This document shows positions 51,146 through 59,307 of a DNA stretch of 64,000 nucleotides, one piece after another (within the stretch, counting starts at the first letter, position 1; each line of letters starts with the position of its first letter). A program made the position numbers and the translations under genes. Under the pieces are notes generated by a model, which did no database searches, was not told the origin of the DNA, and worked only from the letters and a program-made list of their open reading frames with translations. Source of the stretch: Verrucomicrobiales bacterium (lineage in GTDB: Bacteria; Verrucomicrobiota; Verrucomicrobiia; Verrucomicrobiales; DEV007); the NCBI GenBank assembly GCA_029213005.1, contig JARGPI010000003.1:310001-374000 (forward strand), written 5' to 3'.

Positions 51146-51778
51146 TTACGGAATCACCGCGACCATTACTGCGATGACATGGCAGACGCTCCCCGCGAGA
51201 ACAAAGCCGTGCCAGATGGTGTGGGCGTATTTCATCCGTTTCTGCAGAAAGAAATAAACGCCTCCAGTGTAGGAAAGACCGCCCGCCGTCAGCCAGATAA
51301 GCCCGGCCCGGTTCACATTTTCCAGAAGCGGTCCGGCGGCGATGCAGATCAACCAACCCATCATGATGTAGATCGCTACGCCGAGGATTTTAAACCGGGG
51401 CATAAAAAAGGCTTTCAGAACAATGCCCGCTATCGCCAGCGTCCAGATCAACCCGAAAATAGTCCAGCCCCACGGGCCTCTTAGATTAACGAGCACCCAT
51501 GGCATATAGCTCCCCGCGATGAGAATAAAAATAAAACAGTGATCGATCACCTGCCAGAACGGTTTCCACGAGTGAGAAGTGACGGTGTGATAAATCGTGG
51601 AACTCAAATAAAGTAACACCAGACAGATCCCGAAAGTCCCGACCCCGACGACGTGCCAGGCCGTGTGGGGGAGCGCTTTGACCACCATCACCACCATCGC
51701 TGCGGCACTGAAGATAACTCCAATTCCGTGCGTGATACTGTTGGCCAACTCCTCCGACGGACTTTGATCCGATATCAT
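51146..51778 (-). CDS. Hemolysin III / TrhA-family membrane protein
   Basis: A 210-residue seven-helix membrane protein of the PAQR/hemolysin-III family. ELANSITHGIG near the start, LYLSSTIYHTV, FWQVIDHCFIFILIAGSY and YAHTIWHGFVLAGSVCHVIA carry the conserved Ser, His and Asp that would bind zinc. The role in bacteria concerns membrane lipid or energy state; the enzyme reaction is not established. It lies 37 bases upstream of dinB on the same strand. Confidence 0.92.
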   Translation of the reverse strand: MISDQSPSEELANSITHGIGVIFSAAAMVVMVVKALPHTAWHVVGVGTFGICLVLLYLSSTIYHTVTSHSWKPFWQVIDHCFIFILIAGSYMPWVLVNLRGPWGWTIFGLIWTLAIAGIVLKAFFMPRFKILGVAIYIMMGWLICIAAGPLLENVNRAGLIWLTAGGLSYTGGVYFFLQKRMKYAHTIWHGFVLAGSVCHVIAVMVAVIP

Positions 51779-51825
51779 GGCGAAATTATCGGTGCTTCAA
51801 TTAAAAATACCAGAGATATGTCTGA

Positions 51826-51854
51826 TTGACAAAATTACTTAACATAAGTTAAAT
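51826..51854 (+). promoter_or_regulatory. Sigma-70-like promoter giving a probable leaderless mRNA
   Basis: TTGACA (51826-51831), 17-base spacer, TTAAAT (51849-51854). The expected transcript start is about 51861, two bases before the ATG at 51863, so the mRNA would have almost no leader. Confidence 0.45.
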
Positions 51855-51862
51855 AACTGGAT

Positions 51863-53242
51863 ATGAGTCACATTACCTTGGACTTGGCACCAGCCTTACG
51901 TGCTCATCGCGAGCAGGATGTTGATACCTGCTTGGCAGAGATCTCTCCGATTCTGGAATACGTGCCGCATCATCCTGTCGCATTGCACCTCAAAGCCTGG
52001 GCGATGTCAAAACAGGGACGGAAGGCGGAGGCGCTCGAAATTCTTTCCGAGGTGATTTCGAAAAATCCCCGCCTGGTACCGGCGCGAGCCGAGTATGGAG
52101 AAATTTTGATGAGTCACAGTCGGCATGCCGAAGCTCTGAAGGAGCTCGCCGAGGCGCACCGCCTTCAGCCGGACCGGGATGCTGTGATCGTCAAATATTG
52201 TATCTGTTTGATCAAAAATCACCGGAGCGGGGAAGCTGAGCGGCTCCTGATGGATTTGTTGAAGCGGTCCCCGAAAGATGTGTCGGCCCGTTTTGCTTTG
52301 GCGATCGCTTTTCTCCAACAGGGGAAGTGGGCTCAGGGATTCAGCCAATACCGGATTCGTTTCTGGTTCGAAGGAATCGATCAGGATCTGATCCGGGACG
52401 AAGCGACCCTGTGGAAAGGGGAGTTATTATCCGGGAAGACCCTCTTGATTCAATGCGAGCAGGGATACGGAGACCAGATCCTGTTTATCCGCTACGCCAA
52501 CTGGGTGAAGCAAACTTTCAACCCTGCAAAAATCGTGGTGTCCGCCAAACCGGAAATGGCGTCACTGCTCGCGTCGGCATACGGGGTGGACGAGGTGGTG
52601 ACGGATCTCAAGGAAGCCGCTTACGACCTCCACGTTCCGCTGCTAAACCTGCCTTTGCTTCACAAAACCACGCCGGAAACGATCCCGTTCGCCAATGATC
52701 GATACCTCGGTTTGTCGGCTGATCGACTCAAGAAGTGGGAGCGGGTTTTTGCGGGAGACCGTGATAAGATTGCGATTTGCTGGCGGACCAATTTGATTTC
52801 CGATGAACACAGTCAATCGATCGACCACGAAAAGCGGGTCAAATCGCTGAGTTGTGACGAAGCCGAGCAACTCTGCTATCAGCTACGTTCCGTCTTTCCG
52901 AAAGCGAGACTGCTCAGTCTCCAGCCCGGAGCTAACCCGGAGGAAAAGGAAATGATGGCCCGCTGTGGGATCGAAAATGTCTGGAACTGGGCGATCAGCG
53001 ATTTTGCGGATACCGCTGCGATTATAGAGCAGATGGATCTCGTGGTTTCAATCGATACCGGGATCGCTCATCTGGCCGGGGCGCTGGCTCGTCCGGTGTG
53101 GAATTTGCTGCCTCATTACTCCGACTGGCGCTGGTCTCAGGATGACGAATACTCCAGCTGGTATCCGGACATGCGACTATTCCGCCAGAGCGAGGAAAAC
53201 AACTGGATGAGCCTGGATTCCGACAACCGGGTGAAAAATTGA
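51863..53242 (+). CDS. TPR protein with C-terminal glycosyltransferase-like (GT-B/heptosyltransferase-like) domain
   Basis: A 459-residue protein. Residues 1-145 are TPR repeats (VALHLKAWAMSKQGRKAEAL, PRLVPARAEYGEILMSHSRH). Residues 170-445 resemble the GT9 heptosyltransferase/SPINDLY-type GT-B fold: LLIQCEQGYGDQILFIRYAN, KIAICWRTN, and VVSIDTGIAHLAGALARPVW near the C-terminus, the donor-site motif (DTG-x-x-HLA). Such TPR-GT proteins occur in surface-glycan loci; donor and acceptor are unknown. No signal peptide is seen. Confidence 0.85.
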   Translation: MSHITLDLAPALRAHREQDVDTCLAEISPILEYVPHHPVALHLKAWAMSKQGRKAEALEILSEVISKNPRLVPARAEYGEILMSHSRHAEALKELAEAHRLQPDRDAVIVKYCICLIKNHRSGEAERLLMDLLKRSPKDVSARFALAIAFLQQGKWAQGFSQYRIRFWFEGIDQDLIRDEATLWKGELLSGKTLLIQCEQGYGDQILFIRYANWVKQTFNPAKIVVSAKPEMASLLASAYGVDEVVTDLKEAAYDLHVPLLNLPLLHKTTPETIPFANDRYLGLSADRLKKWERVFAGDRDKIAICWRTNLISDEHSQSIDHEKRVKSLSCDEAEQLCYQLRSVFPKARLLSLQPGANPEEKEMMARCGIENVWNWAISDFADTAAIIEQMDLVVSIDTGIAHLAGALARPVWNLLPHYSDWRWSQDDEYSSWYPDMRLFRQSEENNWMSLDSDNRVKN

Positions 53243-53282
53243 CCTCGATGGCACCTCTTCTGCGAAAACAGTGAGGTCCACC

Positions 53283-53690
53283 ATGTATCGCTACCTGTCT
53301 TCCTTTCTAATTGCGTCCGTTGTTTTTGCTTTTCTCGATCTTCCCTGGCTCAGTTTGATGACTGAAAAACTTTACCGACCTGTCATCGGTGAAATTATGG
53401 CCGCTGAATTCCGGAAAGCGCCTGCGATTGTCTTTTACGTCATTTACCTGCTCGCGATTGTGTGGTTTGCAGTCCGGCCCGCCTTAAAGAGTGGGAAATG
53501 GAGCGATGCCCTGATTAACGGCGCGGCGCTTGGGCTGGTTTGTTACGCCACTTTTGATCTCACGAATCAGGCGGTGATGAAAGTCTGGAGCACCAAAATC
53601 TCGGTGATCGATATCTGCTGGGGAGCCTATGCCACCAGTGTGACTTCCGCGCTGACAGCGTTTTTGATCCTTAAATTCGGGAAATCCTAA
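53283..53690 (+). CDS. DUF2177-family membrane protein
   Basis: About 135 residues from ATG at 53283, preceded by GAGGT at good spacing; an upstream GTG at 53271 is less likely. Four hydrophobic helices: FLIASVVFAFLDLPWLSLM, IVFYVIYLLAIVWFAV, ALGLVCYATFDLTNQAV and GAYATSVTSALTAFLIL. TFDLTNxAxMKxWS and a final GAxATSxxSxLT are DUF2177 hallmarks. Function is unknown. Confidence 0.9.
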   Translation: MYRYLSSFLIASVVFAFLDLPWLSLMTEKLYRPVIGEIMAAEFRKAPAIVFYVIYLLAIVWFAVRPALKSGKWSDALINGAALGLVCYATFDLTNQAVMKVWSTKISVIDICWGAYATSVTSALTAFLILKFGKS

Positions 53691-53771
53691 TCCGTGCAAC
53701 TTGCAATAACAGATTGCGAATTCCGGATCTGATCGCGATGGCATATCCTACCGGAAGTGCTTTGGTCTGAG

Positions 53772-54482
53772 ATGAGTTCCGAAAAACCGATCATCATTCT
53801 GGTTCAGACCCAAATGGGCGAGAATATCGGAATGTGCGCCCGGGCGATGCTGAATTGCGGTCTCGATCGACTTCGTCTCGTTTCGCCCCGCGATGGTTGG
53901 CCGAACGACCGGGCTACGGCAACAGCGGCAGATGCGGATCGGGTGATTGAAGGCGTCGAGTGTTTTGAATCGGTAAAAGATGCGGTGGCGGACTGTTCCA
54001 GAGTCTTTGCGACGACGGCGCGAAAACGATCGAGGCAAATTCCCGCTGTTGATGTGAAATCAGCGGTCACTGACATTCGTGAATCGACCGGGAGATGCGG
54101 CATCCTTTTTGGACCCGAAGCATCGGGACTCGACAACGAGGCGCTATCCTACGCGGATCGTTTGCTGAATTTCCCGGTGAATCCGGAGTTCAGTTCCCTG
54201 AACCTCGCCCAGGCCGTTTTGCTCTTCAGCTGGGAGTGGTGGCACGGCAGTGTCGAGGTGGAGCAGAGCGGGGAACCGGTAGCGACGAAAGAAGCTCTGG
54301 GCGGATTTCTGGATCGACTCGAAGTCGAGTTGGATAGAGGTGGCTACTTTCTGTCACCGGAAATGAAGCCGGAATCACTGCGCAATTTGCGGGCGCTTTT
54401 TGGACGGTCCAACCCAACCGATCGCGAGGTGAAAATGCTGCACGGGATCGTTTCCGCTCTCACCGGGCCGACCCGGAAATAA
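53772..54482 (+). CDS. trmJ: tRNA (cytidine/uridine-2'-O)-methyltransferase TrmJ-like
   Basis: About 236 residues from ATG at 53772 (MSSEKPIIILVQTQMGENIG). SPOUT-family motif 1 is QMGENIGMCARAMLNCGLDR, motif 2 is GILFGPEASGLDNEALSYAD, and motif 3 is FSSLNLAQAVLLFSWEWWH. They form the SAM-binding trefoil knot of TrmH/TrmJ enzymes that methylate the 2'-OH of tRNA position 32. The name rests on the TrmJ-like NPEFSSLNLAQAV block; other TrmH-like targets are possible. Confidence 0.88.
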   Translation: MSSEKPIIILVQTQMGENIGMCARAMLNCGLDRLRLVSPRDGWPNDRATATAADADRVIEGVECFESVKDAVADCSRVFATTARKRSRQIPAVDVKSAVTDIRESTGRCGILFGPEASGLDNEALSYADRLLNFPVNPEFSSLNLAQAVLLFSWEWWHGSVEVEQSGEPVATKEALGGFLDRLEVELDRGGYFLSPEMKPESLRNLRALFGRSNPTDREVKMLHGIVSALTGPTRK

Positions 54483-54547
54483 CCGGTGAAGCGGCCAAAT
54501 TATTGCTTGTCGCCCTGCATTTCGATTCGAAACTAGATAACGTTGCT

Positions 54548-55234
54548 ATGAAAATCGGCTTACCTGTTTGTTTGATTTGTCTCGTGGTTGTCAGCTTCCT
54601 GAGGGGCGCTGATGAGGAAGGCTTTACGCCGATATTTAATGGAATCGATCTCACCGGGTGGGAAGGAATCGAAGCGGCCTGGGCGGTGGAGGACGGTGCG
54701 ATCGTTTGCACTGGTCGGAATGAAGAGGAGAAAAACTGGCTGATCTGGAAAGGCGGCGAACCGGAAGATTTTATTTTGAAACTGGAATTCAAATTCACCT
54801 CCGGGAATAGCGGAGTTCAAGTGCGGAGTCACTTAGCCGAAGGAAAGCCTCCTTTTCACGTGCAGGGGTATCAGGTCGAGATTGCGGAATCCAAGGTGAT
54901 GGGGCTGTGGCACCACTCCCTGTCTCCGGAAAAATATCGCTCCCATCTCGCACTGGCCGGGGAAGAGTCGACTTATGCGGAAGACGGCACCAAGACGGTT
55001 GAGTCTATCGCTGATGGAGAGGAGTTGAAAGCTCTCTGCAAAGACGGGGAATGGAACAGTCTCGAAATCATCGCCAAGGGACCAACTTTGACTCAGCGAA
55101 TCAACGGTCAGGTCTTTTCGATCCTGATTGATGAGGATGCCAAGTACCGGATGACAAAAGGATTGATCGCTTTGCAGGATCACGGGAAAGGAACCGTAGC
55201 CGCGTTCCGCAACATCGTTCTCAAGGAGATTTAA
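54548..55234 (+). CDS. Exported DUF1080 (3-keto-disaccharide hydrolase-like) protein
   Basis: About 228 residues from ATG at 54548 (MKIGLPVCLICLVVVSFLRG, signal peptide). The DUF1080 pattern is clear: FTPIFNGIDLTGWEG, WAVEDGAIVCTGRNEEE, NSGVQVRSHLAEG and VQGYQVEIAES, ending FRNIVLKEI. DUF1080 proteins hydrolyse 3-keto sugars or bind glycans outside the cytoplasm. It precedes the CHAD gene by 9 bases. Confidence 0.92.
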   Translation: MKIGLPVCLICLVVVSFLRGADEEGFTPIFNGIDLTGWEGIEAAWAVEDGAIVCTGRNEEEKNWLIWKGGEPEDFILKLEFKFTSGNSGVQVRSHLAEGKPPFHVQGYQVEIAESKVMGLWHHSLSPEKYRSHLALAGEESTYAEDGTKTVESIADGEELKALCKDGEWNSLEIIAKGPTLTQRINGQVFSILIDEDAKYRMTKGLIALQDHGKGTVAAFRNIVLKEI

Positions 55235-55243
55235 CGCTCCGGA

Positions 55244-56035
55244 ATGCCGCTTAATTCGAAAATCGGAGCGATCTGTGTTGAGCTCCTCGATGGAAATCTG
55301 GCTCTGCTGAGAGGCGCCGAAGCCGGGTTGAAAGATGAACTGGTCGTTCACGAACTCCGGGTTTCGACAAAACGTCTCCGCTCGGCCTGGAAAATGGTCG
55401 CGGAAAAAATTGATCCCGGGCTGAAGACCTCGCGGGCGGAAGCTATGAAGGAGTTTTCGGCGCTGCTGGCCGGTGATCGTGATCTCCATGTTTTGGAGAC
55501 TTTGAGCCGGGAGCTGGATCTGAAATACCCGGAGGCCGGGTTTTCCTCCGTGTTGACTTATTTGGCCGATAATTTCGAAGGGGACAGCGAGTCAGCTTCC
55601 CCGGAACGGGTCGAGGCCATCATGGAAGCGGAGAAGCTAGCCTGGGGAGAAGTGTCGTTTGATTCCTTTGCTGAAGAGCAGAAAAACCATCGCCGGGCGA
55701 TCCGCTCGAGCCTGCGGAAAGCTCGCGAGGCGACGCATGAAGCGGTGCAAAGCAAAGATGCTGAAGTCTGGCACACCTGGAGAAAGAAAGTGAAGAACCT
55801 GCGATATCAGCGGGAATTTCTCGCGCACATTCAGGGTCGCATCCCGGGAAAATGGGATCTCCGGATTTCTCTTTTGGGTTCGCGGCTCGGTGATCGGAAT
55901 GATCTCGCAAATCTTACTGAAATTGCCGAAAAGTTGGGGAATCCTCCTCTCCTGCGAAAAGCGATTGCCGCGGAGGAGCGGGATCTGCTGGGGAATTGTC
56001 GCCGCCTCGGAGGACGGAATTTGCTGCGGAAATAA
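55244..56035 (+). CDS. CHAD-domain protein
   Basis: A 263-residue helical protein. VHELRVSTKRLRSAWKMV near residue 35, LAGDRDLHVLETLSREL, HRRAIRSSLRKAREATHEAV, VWHTWRKKVKNLRYQREFLA and SLLGSRLGDRNDLANLTEIA are CHAD repeats with conserved His and Lys/Arg that bind polyphosphate. Two CHAD halves are visible. It may bind polyphosphate granules; no partner such as a polyphosphate kinase is in the window. A bidirectional terminator follows. Confidence 0.9.
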   Translation: MPLNSKIGAICVELLDGNLALLRGAEAGLKDELVVHELRVSTKRLRSAWKMVAEKIDPGLKTSRAEAMKEFSALLAGDRDLHVLETLSRELDLKYPEAGFSSVLTYLADNFEGDSESASPERVEAIMEAEKLAWGEVSFDSFAEEQKNHRRAIRSSLRKAREATHEAVQSKDAEVWHTWRKKVKNLRYQREFLAHIQGRIPGKWDLRISLLGSRLGDRNDLANLTEIAEKLGNPPLLRKAIAAEERDLLGNCRRLGGRNLLRK

Positions 56036-56083
56036 CGGAGGCGGTGAATTCATTTTCTGGATTTCCCGCTCGCTAACCACAAA

Positions 56084-56111
56084 AAAAGGGCACTCTTCCG
56101 AGCGCCCTTTT
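56084..56111. terminator. Bidirectional terminator between CHAD and Gfo/Idh genes
   Basis: AAAAGGGC (56084-56091), A, CTC, TTCC loop, GAG, C, GCCCTTTT (56104-56111). The stem has one A-C mismatch; A and T runs on the two sides serve both strands of the convergent pair. Confidence 0.8.
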
Positions 56112-56137
56112 CCGTAAAATATCAGGACAACGTCCGC

Positions 56138-57538
56138 TTATTTCCAGGGGAGCTTGTACTCGCCCGGAATCGCTACGTAGTAATCGCCGTCAGCATTCGG
56201 CTTAACCGGAGCTTCCGCATTGAAGTCGAATTCTTCAGGCATGATTGAGAAGTTGGAATCAACCGCTTCTTTCCAGCTGATCTCCTGACCGCTGTAAGTG
56301 GCCATACGTCCGAGGACGGAGGTGAACGAACTGTGGGCACCGTAGTAGGCGTTGTTGAGCGGAGTGTCTTCAGCAATCGCTTTGTGGAGACGATCGTGCT
56401 CGACCTGGTAAGGGTTTGGATCGCCTGCGCGAGGCTTGCGATACTGCCATTTGGTTTCGCCTTTGAGATCGGTAATCTTACCGGCACCCAAATAAAGGAT
56501 CCCTTCCGTTCCGTGAATTTCCTCGGCCACTTTTCTCCAGCAACCTTTGATGTGACGACACTGACTGTTCATCACTGCGTTGTTGTGTTCTTTACCGAAG
56601 CGGTATTCCACGTAGTGGTGGTCGAAAATTTCGCCAACCGATTTCGGCTCGGTTCCGGCGCGGCCACCCATTCCCTGAGCGCTCACAGGGTGTCCACCTT
56701 TGTCGGAATCACCACTGACGAACCAGTTTACGATGTCGAGATTGTGGACGTGCTGTTCGGCGATGTGGTCGCCACAGAGCCAATTGAAGTGGTACCAGTT
56801 CCGCATCTGATATTCCATCTCAGTCCAGCCCGGCTCACGGGCCACGATCCAGGGGCGGTTGCCGTTCCACCAGCACTGAGCACTGACGATGTCGCCGAGC
56901 ATTCCGTCTTCGTGAACTTTTTTGAAGGCTTCGGTGTAGATGTCCTGGTAGTGGCGCTGTAGACCGACGACGACCTTCAGGTTTTTCTCATCGGCGACTT
57001 TCGCGGCATTGATCACGGTGTTGTAGCCTTTGGCATCGACACAAACCGGCTTCTCCATAAAGACGTGTTTGCCCTGCTGCACGGCGTACTCGAAATGGAT
57101 CGGACGAAAGCCCGGAGGGGTTGCGATACAGACGAGATCAACTTCGTCGATCACTGCTTTGTAGGCATCGAATCCAGCAAATTGACGGCTCTCGGGAAGG
57201 TCCATCTGACCGCTTTTGCCGTCTTTTTCGAGCTGCTTGGCGATCTGGGGAATCCCTTTGGCGCGAGGCCCGGTTCCGTCGATTTTATCCTGAAAGGCAT
57301 CGGCCACCGCAACGAACTGAGCGCGGTCGTTTGCATTCATGTTCTGGACGATCGCGCCGGATCCACGTCCACCGATTCCGATCAGGCCCACTTTGATTTT
57401 ATCACTCCCTGCGACCTGCGCGTAGGATGAAATTGGTAATGCAGACACTGCAGCAGTGGCTCCGGCAGCTCCGGCGACAAACTTGCGGCGGGAAGTGCCG
57501 GAAGTTTCCGTCAATTTGTCGTTTTTATTTTCGCTCAT
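56138..57538 (-). CDS. Tat-exported Gfo/Idh/MocA-family oxidoreductase
   Basis: A 466-residue NAD(P)-dependent sugar oxidoreductase. Twin-arginine signal TSRRKFVAGAAGATAAVSAL lies at residues 15-35. The Rossmann motif is KVGLIGIGGRGSGAI, and the substrate motif EKPVCVDAKGY near 152 has the catalytic Lys of the EKP block. WNGNRPWIVAREPGWTEMEY, then HNLDIVNWFV, holds family His residues. It likely oxidises or rearranges a sugar in the periplasm with a bound cofactor. The neighbouring DUF1080-ThuA gene upstream fits a 3-keto-sugar pathway. Repeat locus 5 lies between them. Confidence 0.93.
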   Translation of the reverse strand: MSENKNDKLTETSGTSRRKFVAGAAGATAAVSALPISSYAQVAGSDKIKVGLIGIGGRGSGAIVQNMNANDRAQFVAVADAFQDKIDGTGPRAKGIPQIAKQLEKDGKSGQMDLPESRQFAGFDAYKAVIDEVDLVCIATPPGFRPIHFEYAVQQGKHVFMEKPVCVDAKGYNTVINAAKVADEKNLKVVVGLQRHYQDIYTEAFKKVHEDGMLGDIVSAQCWWNGNRPWIVAREPGWTEMEYQMRNWYHFNWLCGDHIAEQHVHNLDIVNWFVSGDSDKGGHPVSAQGMGGRAGTEPKSVGEIFDHHYVEYRFGKEHNNAVMNSQCRHIKGCWRKVAEEIHGTEGILYLGAGKITDLKGETKWQYRKPRAGDPNPYQVEHDRLHKAIAEDTPLNNAYYGAHSSFTSVLGRMATYSGQEISWKEAVDSNFSIMPEEFDFNAEAPVKPNADGDYYVAIPGEYKLPWK

Positions 57539-57560
57539 GATTTTAGTAAAGTTTTCCGAT

Positions 57561-57617
57561 TGTACAGGGTACAGTTTGTCATTGTACAGGGTACAATTAG
57601 TGACCTAACCGGGTACA
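57561..57617. repeat. Palindromic repeat locus 5 (two exact units and one decayed unit)
   Basis: TGTACAGGGTACA at 57561-57573 and 57583-57595, and a decayed third, CTAACCGGGTACA, at 57605-57617. All starts are 22 bases apart. It lies between the DUF1080-ThuA stop and the Gfo/Idh start on the minus strand. Confidence 0.92.
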
Positions 57618-57670
57618 ATGTTCAGTGGGAAGGTCATTTTTATGGGTTTAGCCCGCTGAGGACAATCTTT

Positions 57671-59224
57671 TTAGGCGGCTTTCTTTTTCTCCGGCTTCGG
57701 AGCTTTCGGCTTTCTAGCCGGTTTCGGATCGAGATTCATTTCGAGAAGCGCCTCGTCGGGAGTTGGCGTGGCGATTCCTTCTTCCGGTATTTCGACTCCG
57801 GCGATCCAGGCGATCGCGTTGTAAACGGCGTTCCGGAAGCTGTCGTTCGCCCAGTTGTCGTGATAATGAGTTCCGGTGAAACCAAAGCCGCGACCACCAT
57901 CAGGTCGCTCGTAAAGCCAGAGGAGATGCTGGGGTTCACCGGCGGCAACCATCTTGCGAACCTCGGGGTTACCGGAGTGGTGGCCATCGCGGCGAGACAT
58001 GGTTTCCGCAGGCGGAACGGCGGAAAGGATCGGGGTGACGCCTTTCATGTCCTCAGCAAAACGCATGTTGAAATACCATTCGTCGTTGATCTCAAATGGC
58101 TCGACTCCGTTGGCGACGGGGTGATCAGGGATCGTTTCGAATTTGGCGACCCAGTGGGGGTTGACCGAGTAGTTGATTTCAAATGCACCACCGATGCAGC
58201 GGGTCAGCTCTTCGTTAGTCGGCCCGGGTGTCATTTCCACGGCGTAGTGAATTGCGCCGACTCCGACCTTGCGCTCGCGAAGGGTTGCGAGGACGTCGAG
58301 ATATTTCGCGGCGGGATGGCGAATACCGCCATCGGCATGCATGACGACGGCGTGACAGTTATCAAAAGCGGTCCGGTCAGCCGGCCAACCGTTGGTGTAA
58401 ACCGTGGCTACGATTTTATCGCTGTGGTGTTGGTTCAAAAGATGTGCGGCCAGTTTGCAGCCGGCGTTGTGTTCGTGGGTGCGTGGCGGGTGGCTTGGCT
58501 TTCCGGCGACAAAAACGATCTTTTTCACATCTTCGATCGGGAGACGCTTCAGCATGATGTCTTTGAAATGGACTTTCATCGCGGGGCCCTTGTGGAGCTG
58601 AAAGCCGAGGAGTCCAACGCGGCGACGGGTGTCGGTATCGTTGTCGGTCAGTTCCGTCATCGTTTCGCCGTTAATTTTGATCGTGATTTTGTGGCCTTTG
58701 GCGATGATGTGATAATCGTTCCAATCGTCGGCTTTGACCTTGGCGCCGAGTTCGTCGGGGTTTCCGAGATCACCGGTTTTTTCCGATTTACCCTCTTCGT
58801 TCATCGCAGCGGATTCGCCCCGCTTGGAGAGAATCCCGCGGAAACCTTCGCCGTAACAAATGCCGGTAAATTTTCCGGAAGAATCGATGTCGGCCTGATA
58901 GCCTCCGAGTTGATGAGGTTTCCCTCTCATAAAACTGCGGATCTGAATCCCGGAGTTCCCTGACTCGATCTTGTATTTCACTTTCAGTTCGAAGTCATCG
59001 ACCTCACCATTTTGCCAGATCAGGAAAGAGTTGTACTCGATGGGCTTCTCGTCGGAGGTTTCACCGACAATGGCACCGTCTTCGACCCGCCAGAGAGATG
59101 ATTCACCCTCCCAGCCATCAAGATTTTCGCCGTTAAAAATCGGAGTGAACTCCGCTGAAAAGCCTGACATCACGCCGAGAAGACATGCGATCGTGAAGGT
59201 GGTAAATAATTTGGGTAGCTTCAT
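57671..59224 (-). CDS. Exported DUF1080-ThuA fusion protein
   Basis: About 517 residues from ATG at 59224 (MKLPKLFTTFTIACLLGVMS, signal peptide). Residues 20-220 are DUF1080 (FTPIFNGENLDGWEGESSLW, NSGIQIRSFMRGKPHQLGGY). Residues 230-480 are ThuA-like, a glutamine-amidotransferase-like fold: VFVAGKPSHPPRTHEHNAGC, VVMHADGG and VGAIHYAVEM, GFTGTHYHDNWANDSFR. ThuA is linked to disaccharide (trehalose) use through 3-keto sugars. The last 25 residues are Lys/Pro/Ala-rich. Joined with the Gfo/Idh gene downstream, it suggests a keto-sugar pathway outside the cytoplasm. Confidence 0.9.
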   Translation of the reverse strand: MKLPKLFTTFTIACLLGVMSGFSAEFTPIFNGENLDGWEGESSLWRVEDGAIVGETSDEKPIEYNSFLIWQNGEVDDFELKVKYKIESGNSGIQIRSFMRGKPHQLGGYQADIDSSGKFTGICYGEGFRGILSKRGESAAMNEEGKSEKTGDLGNPDELGAKVKADDWNDYHIIAKGHKITIKINGETMTELTDNDTDTRRRVGLLGFQLHKGPAMKVHFKDIMLKRLPIEDVKKIVFVAGKPSHPPRTHEHNAGCKLAAHLLNQHHSDKIVATVYTNGWPADRTAFDNCHAVVMHADGGIRHPAAKYLDVLATLRERKVGVGAIHYAVEMTPGPTNEELTRCIGGAFEINYSVNPHWVAKFETIPDHPVANGVEPFEINDEWYFNMRFAEDMKGVTPILSAVPPAETMSRRDGHHSGNPEVRKMVAAGEPQHLLWLYERPDGGRGFGFTGTHYHDNWANDSFRNAVYNAIAWIAGVEIPEEGIATPTPDEALLEMNLDPKPARKPKAPKPEKKKAA

Positions 59225-59307
59225 GAAATACAAACCGGACCGTAGTTTGCATCAAATTGGACCGCAAAAAGAAATCTAAGCGTAAAAACGGCGCGATTTA
59301 GTTCTAA

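Noticed and set aside
57560..58963. Plus-strand open frame of 467 codons
   Set aside because: It is antisense to the well-supported DUF1080-ThuA gene, begins inside repeat locus 5, and has no recognisable domain; it arises from codon bias of the opposite strand.
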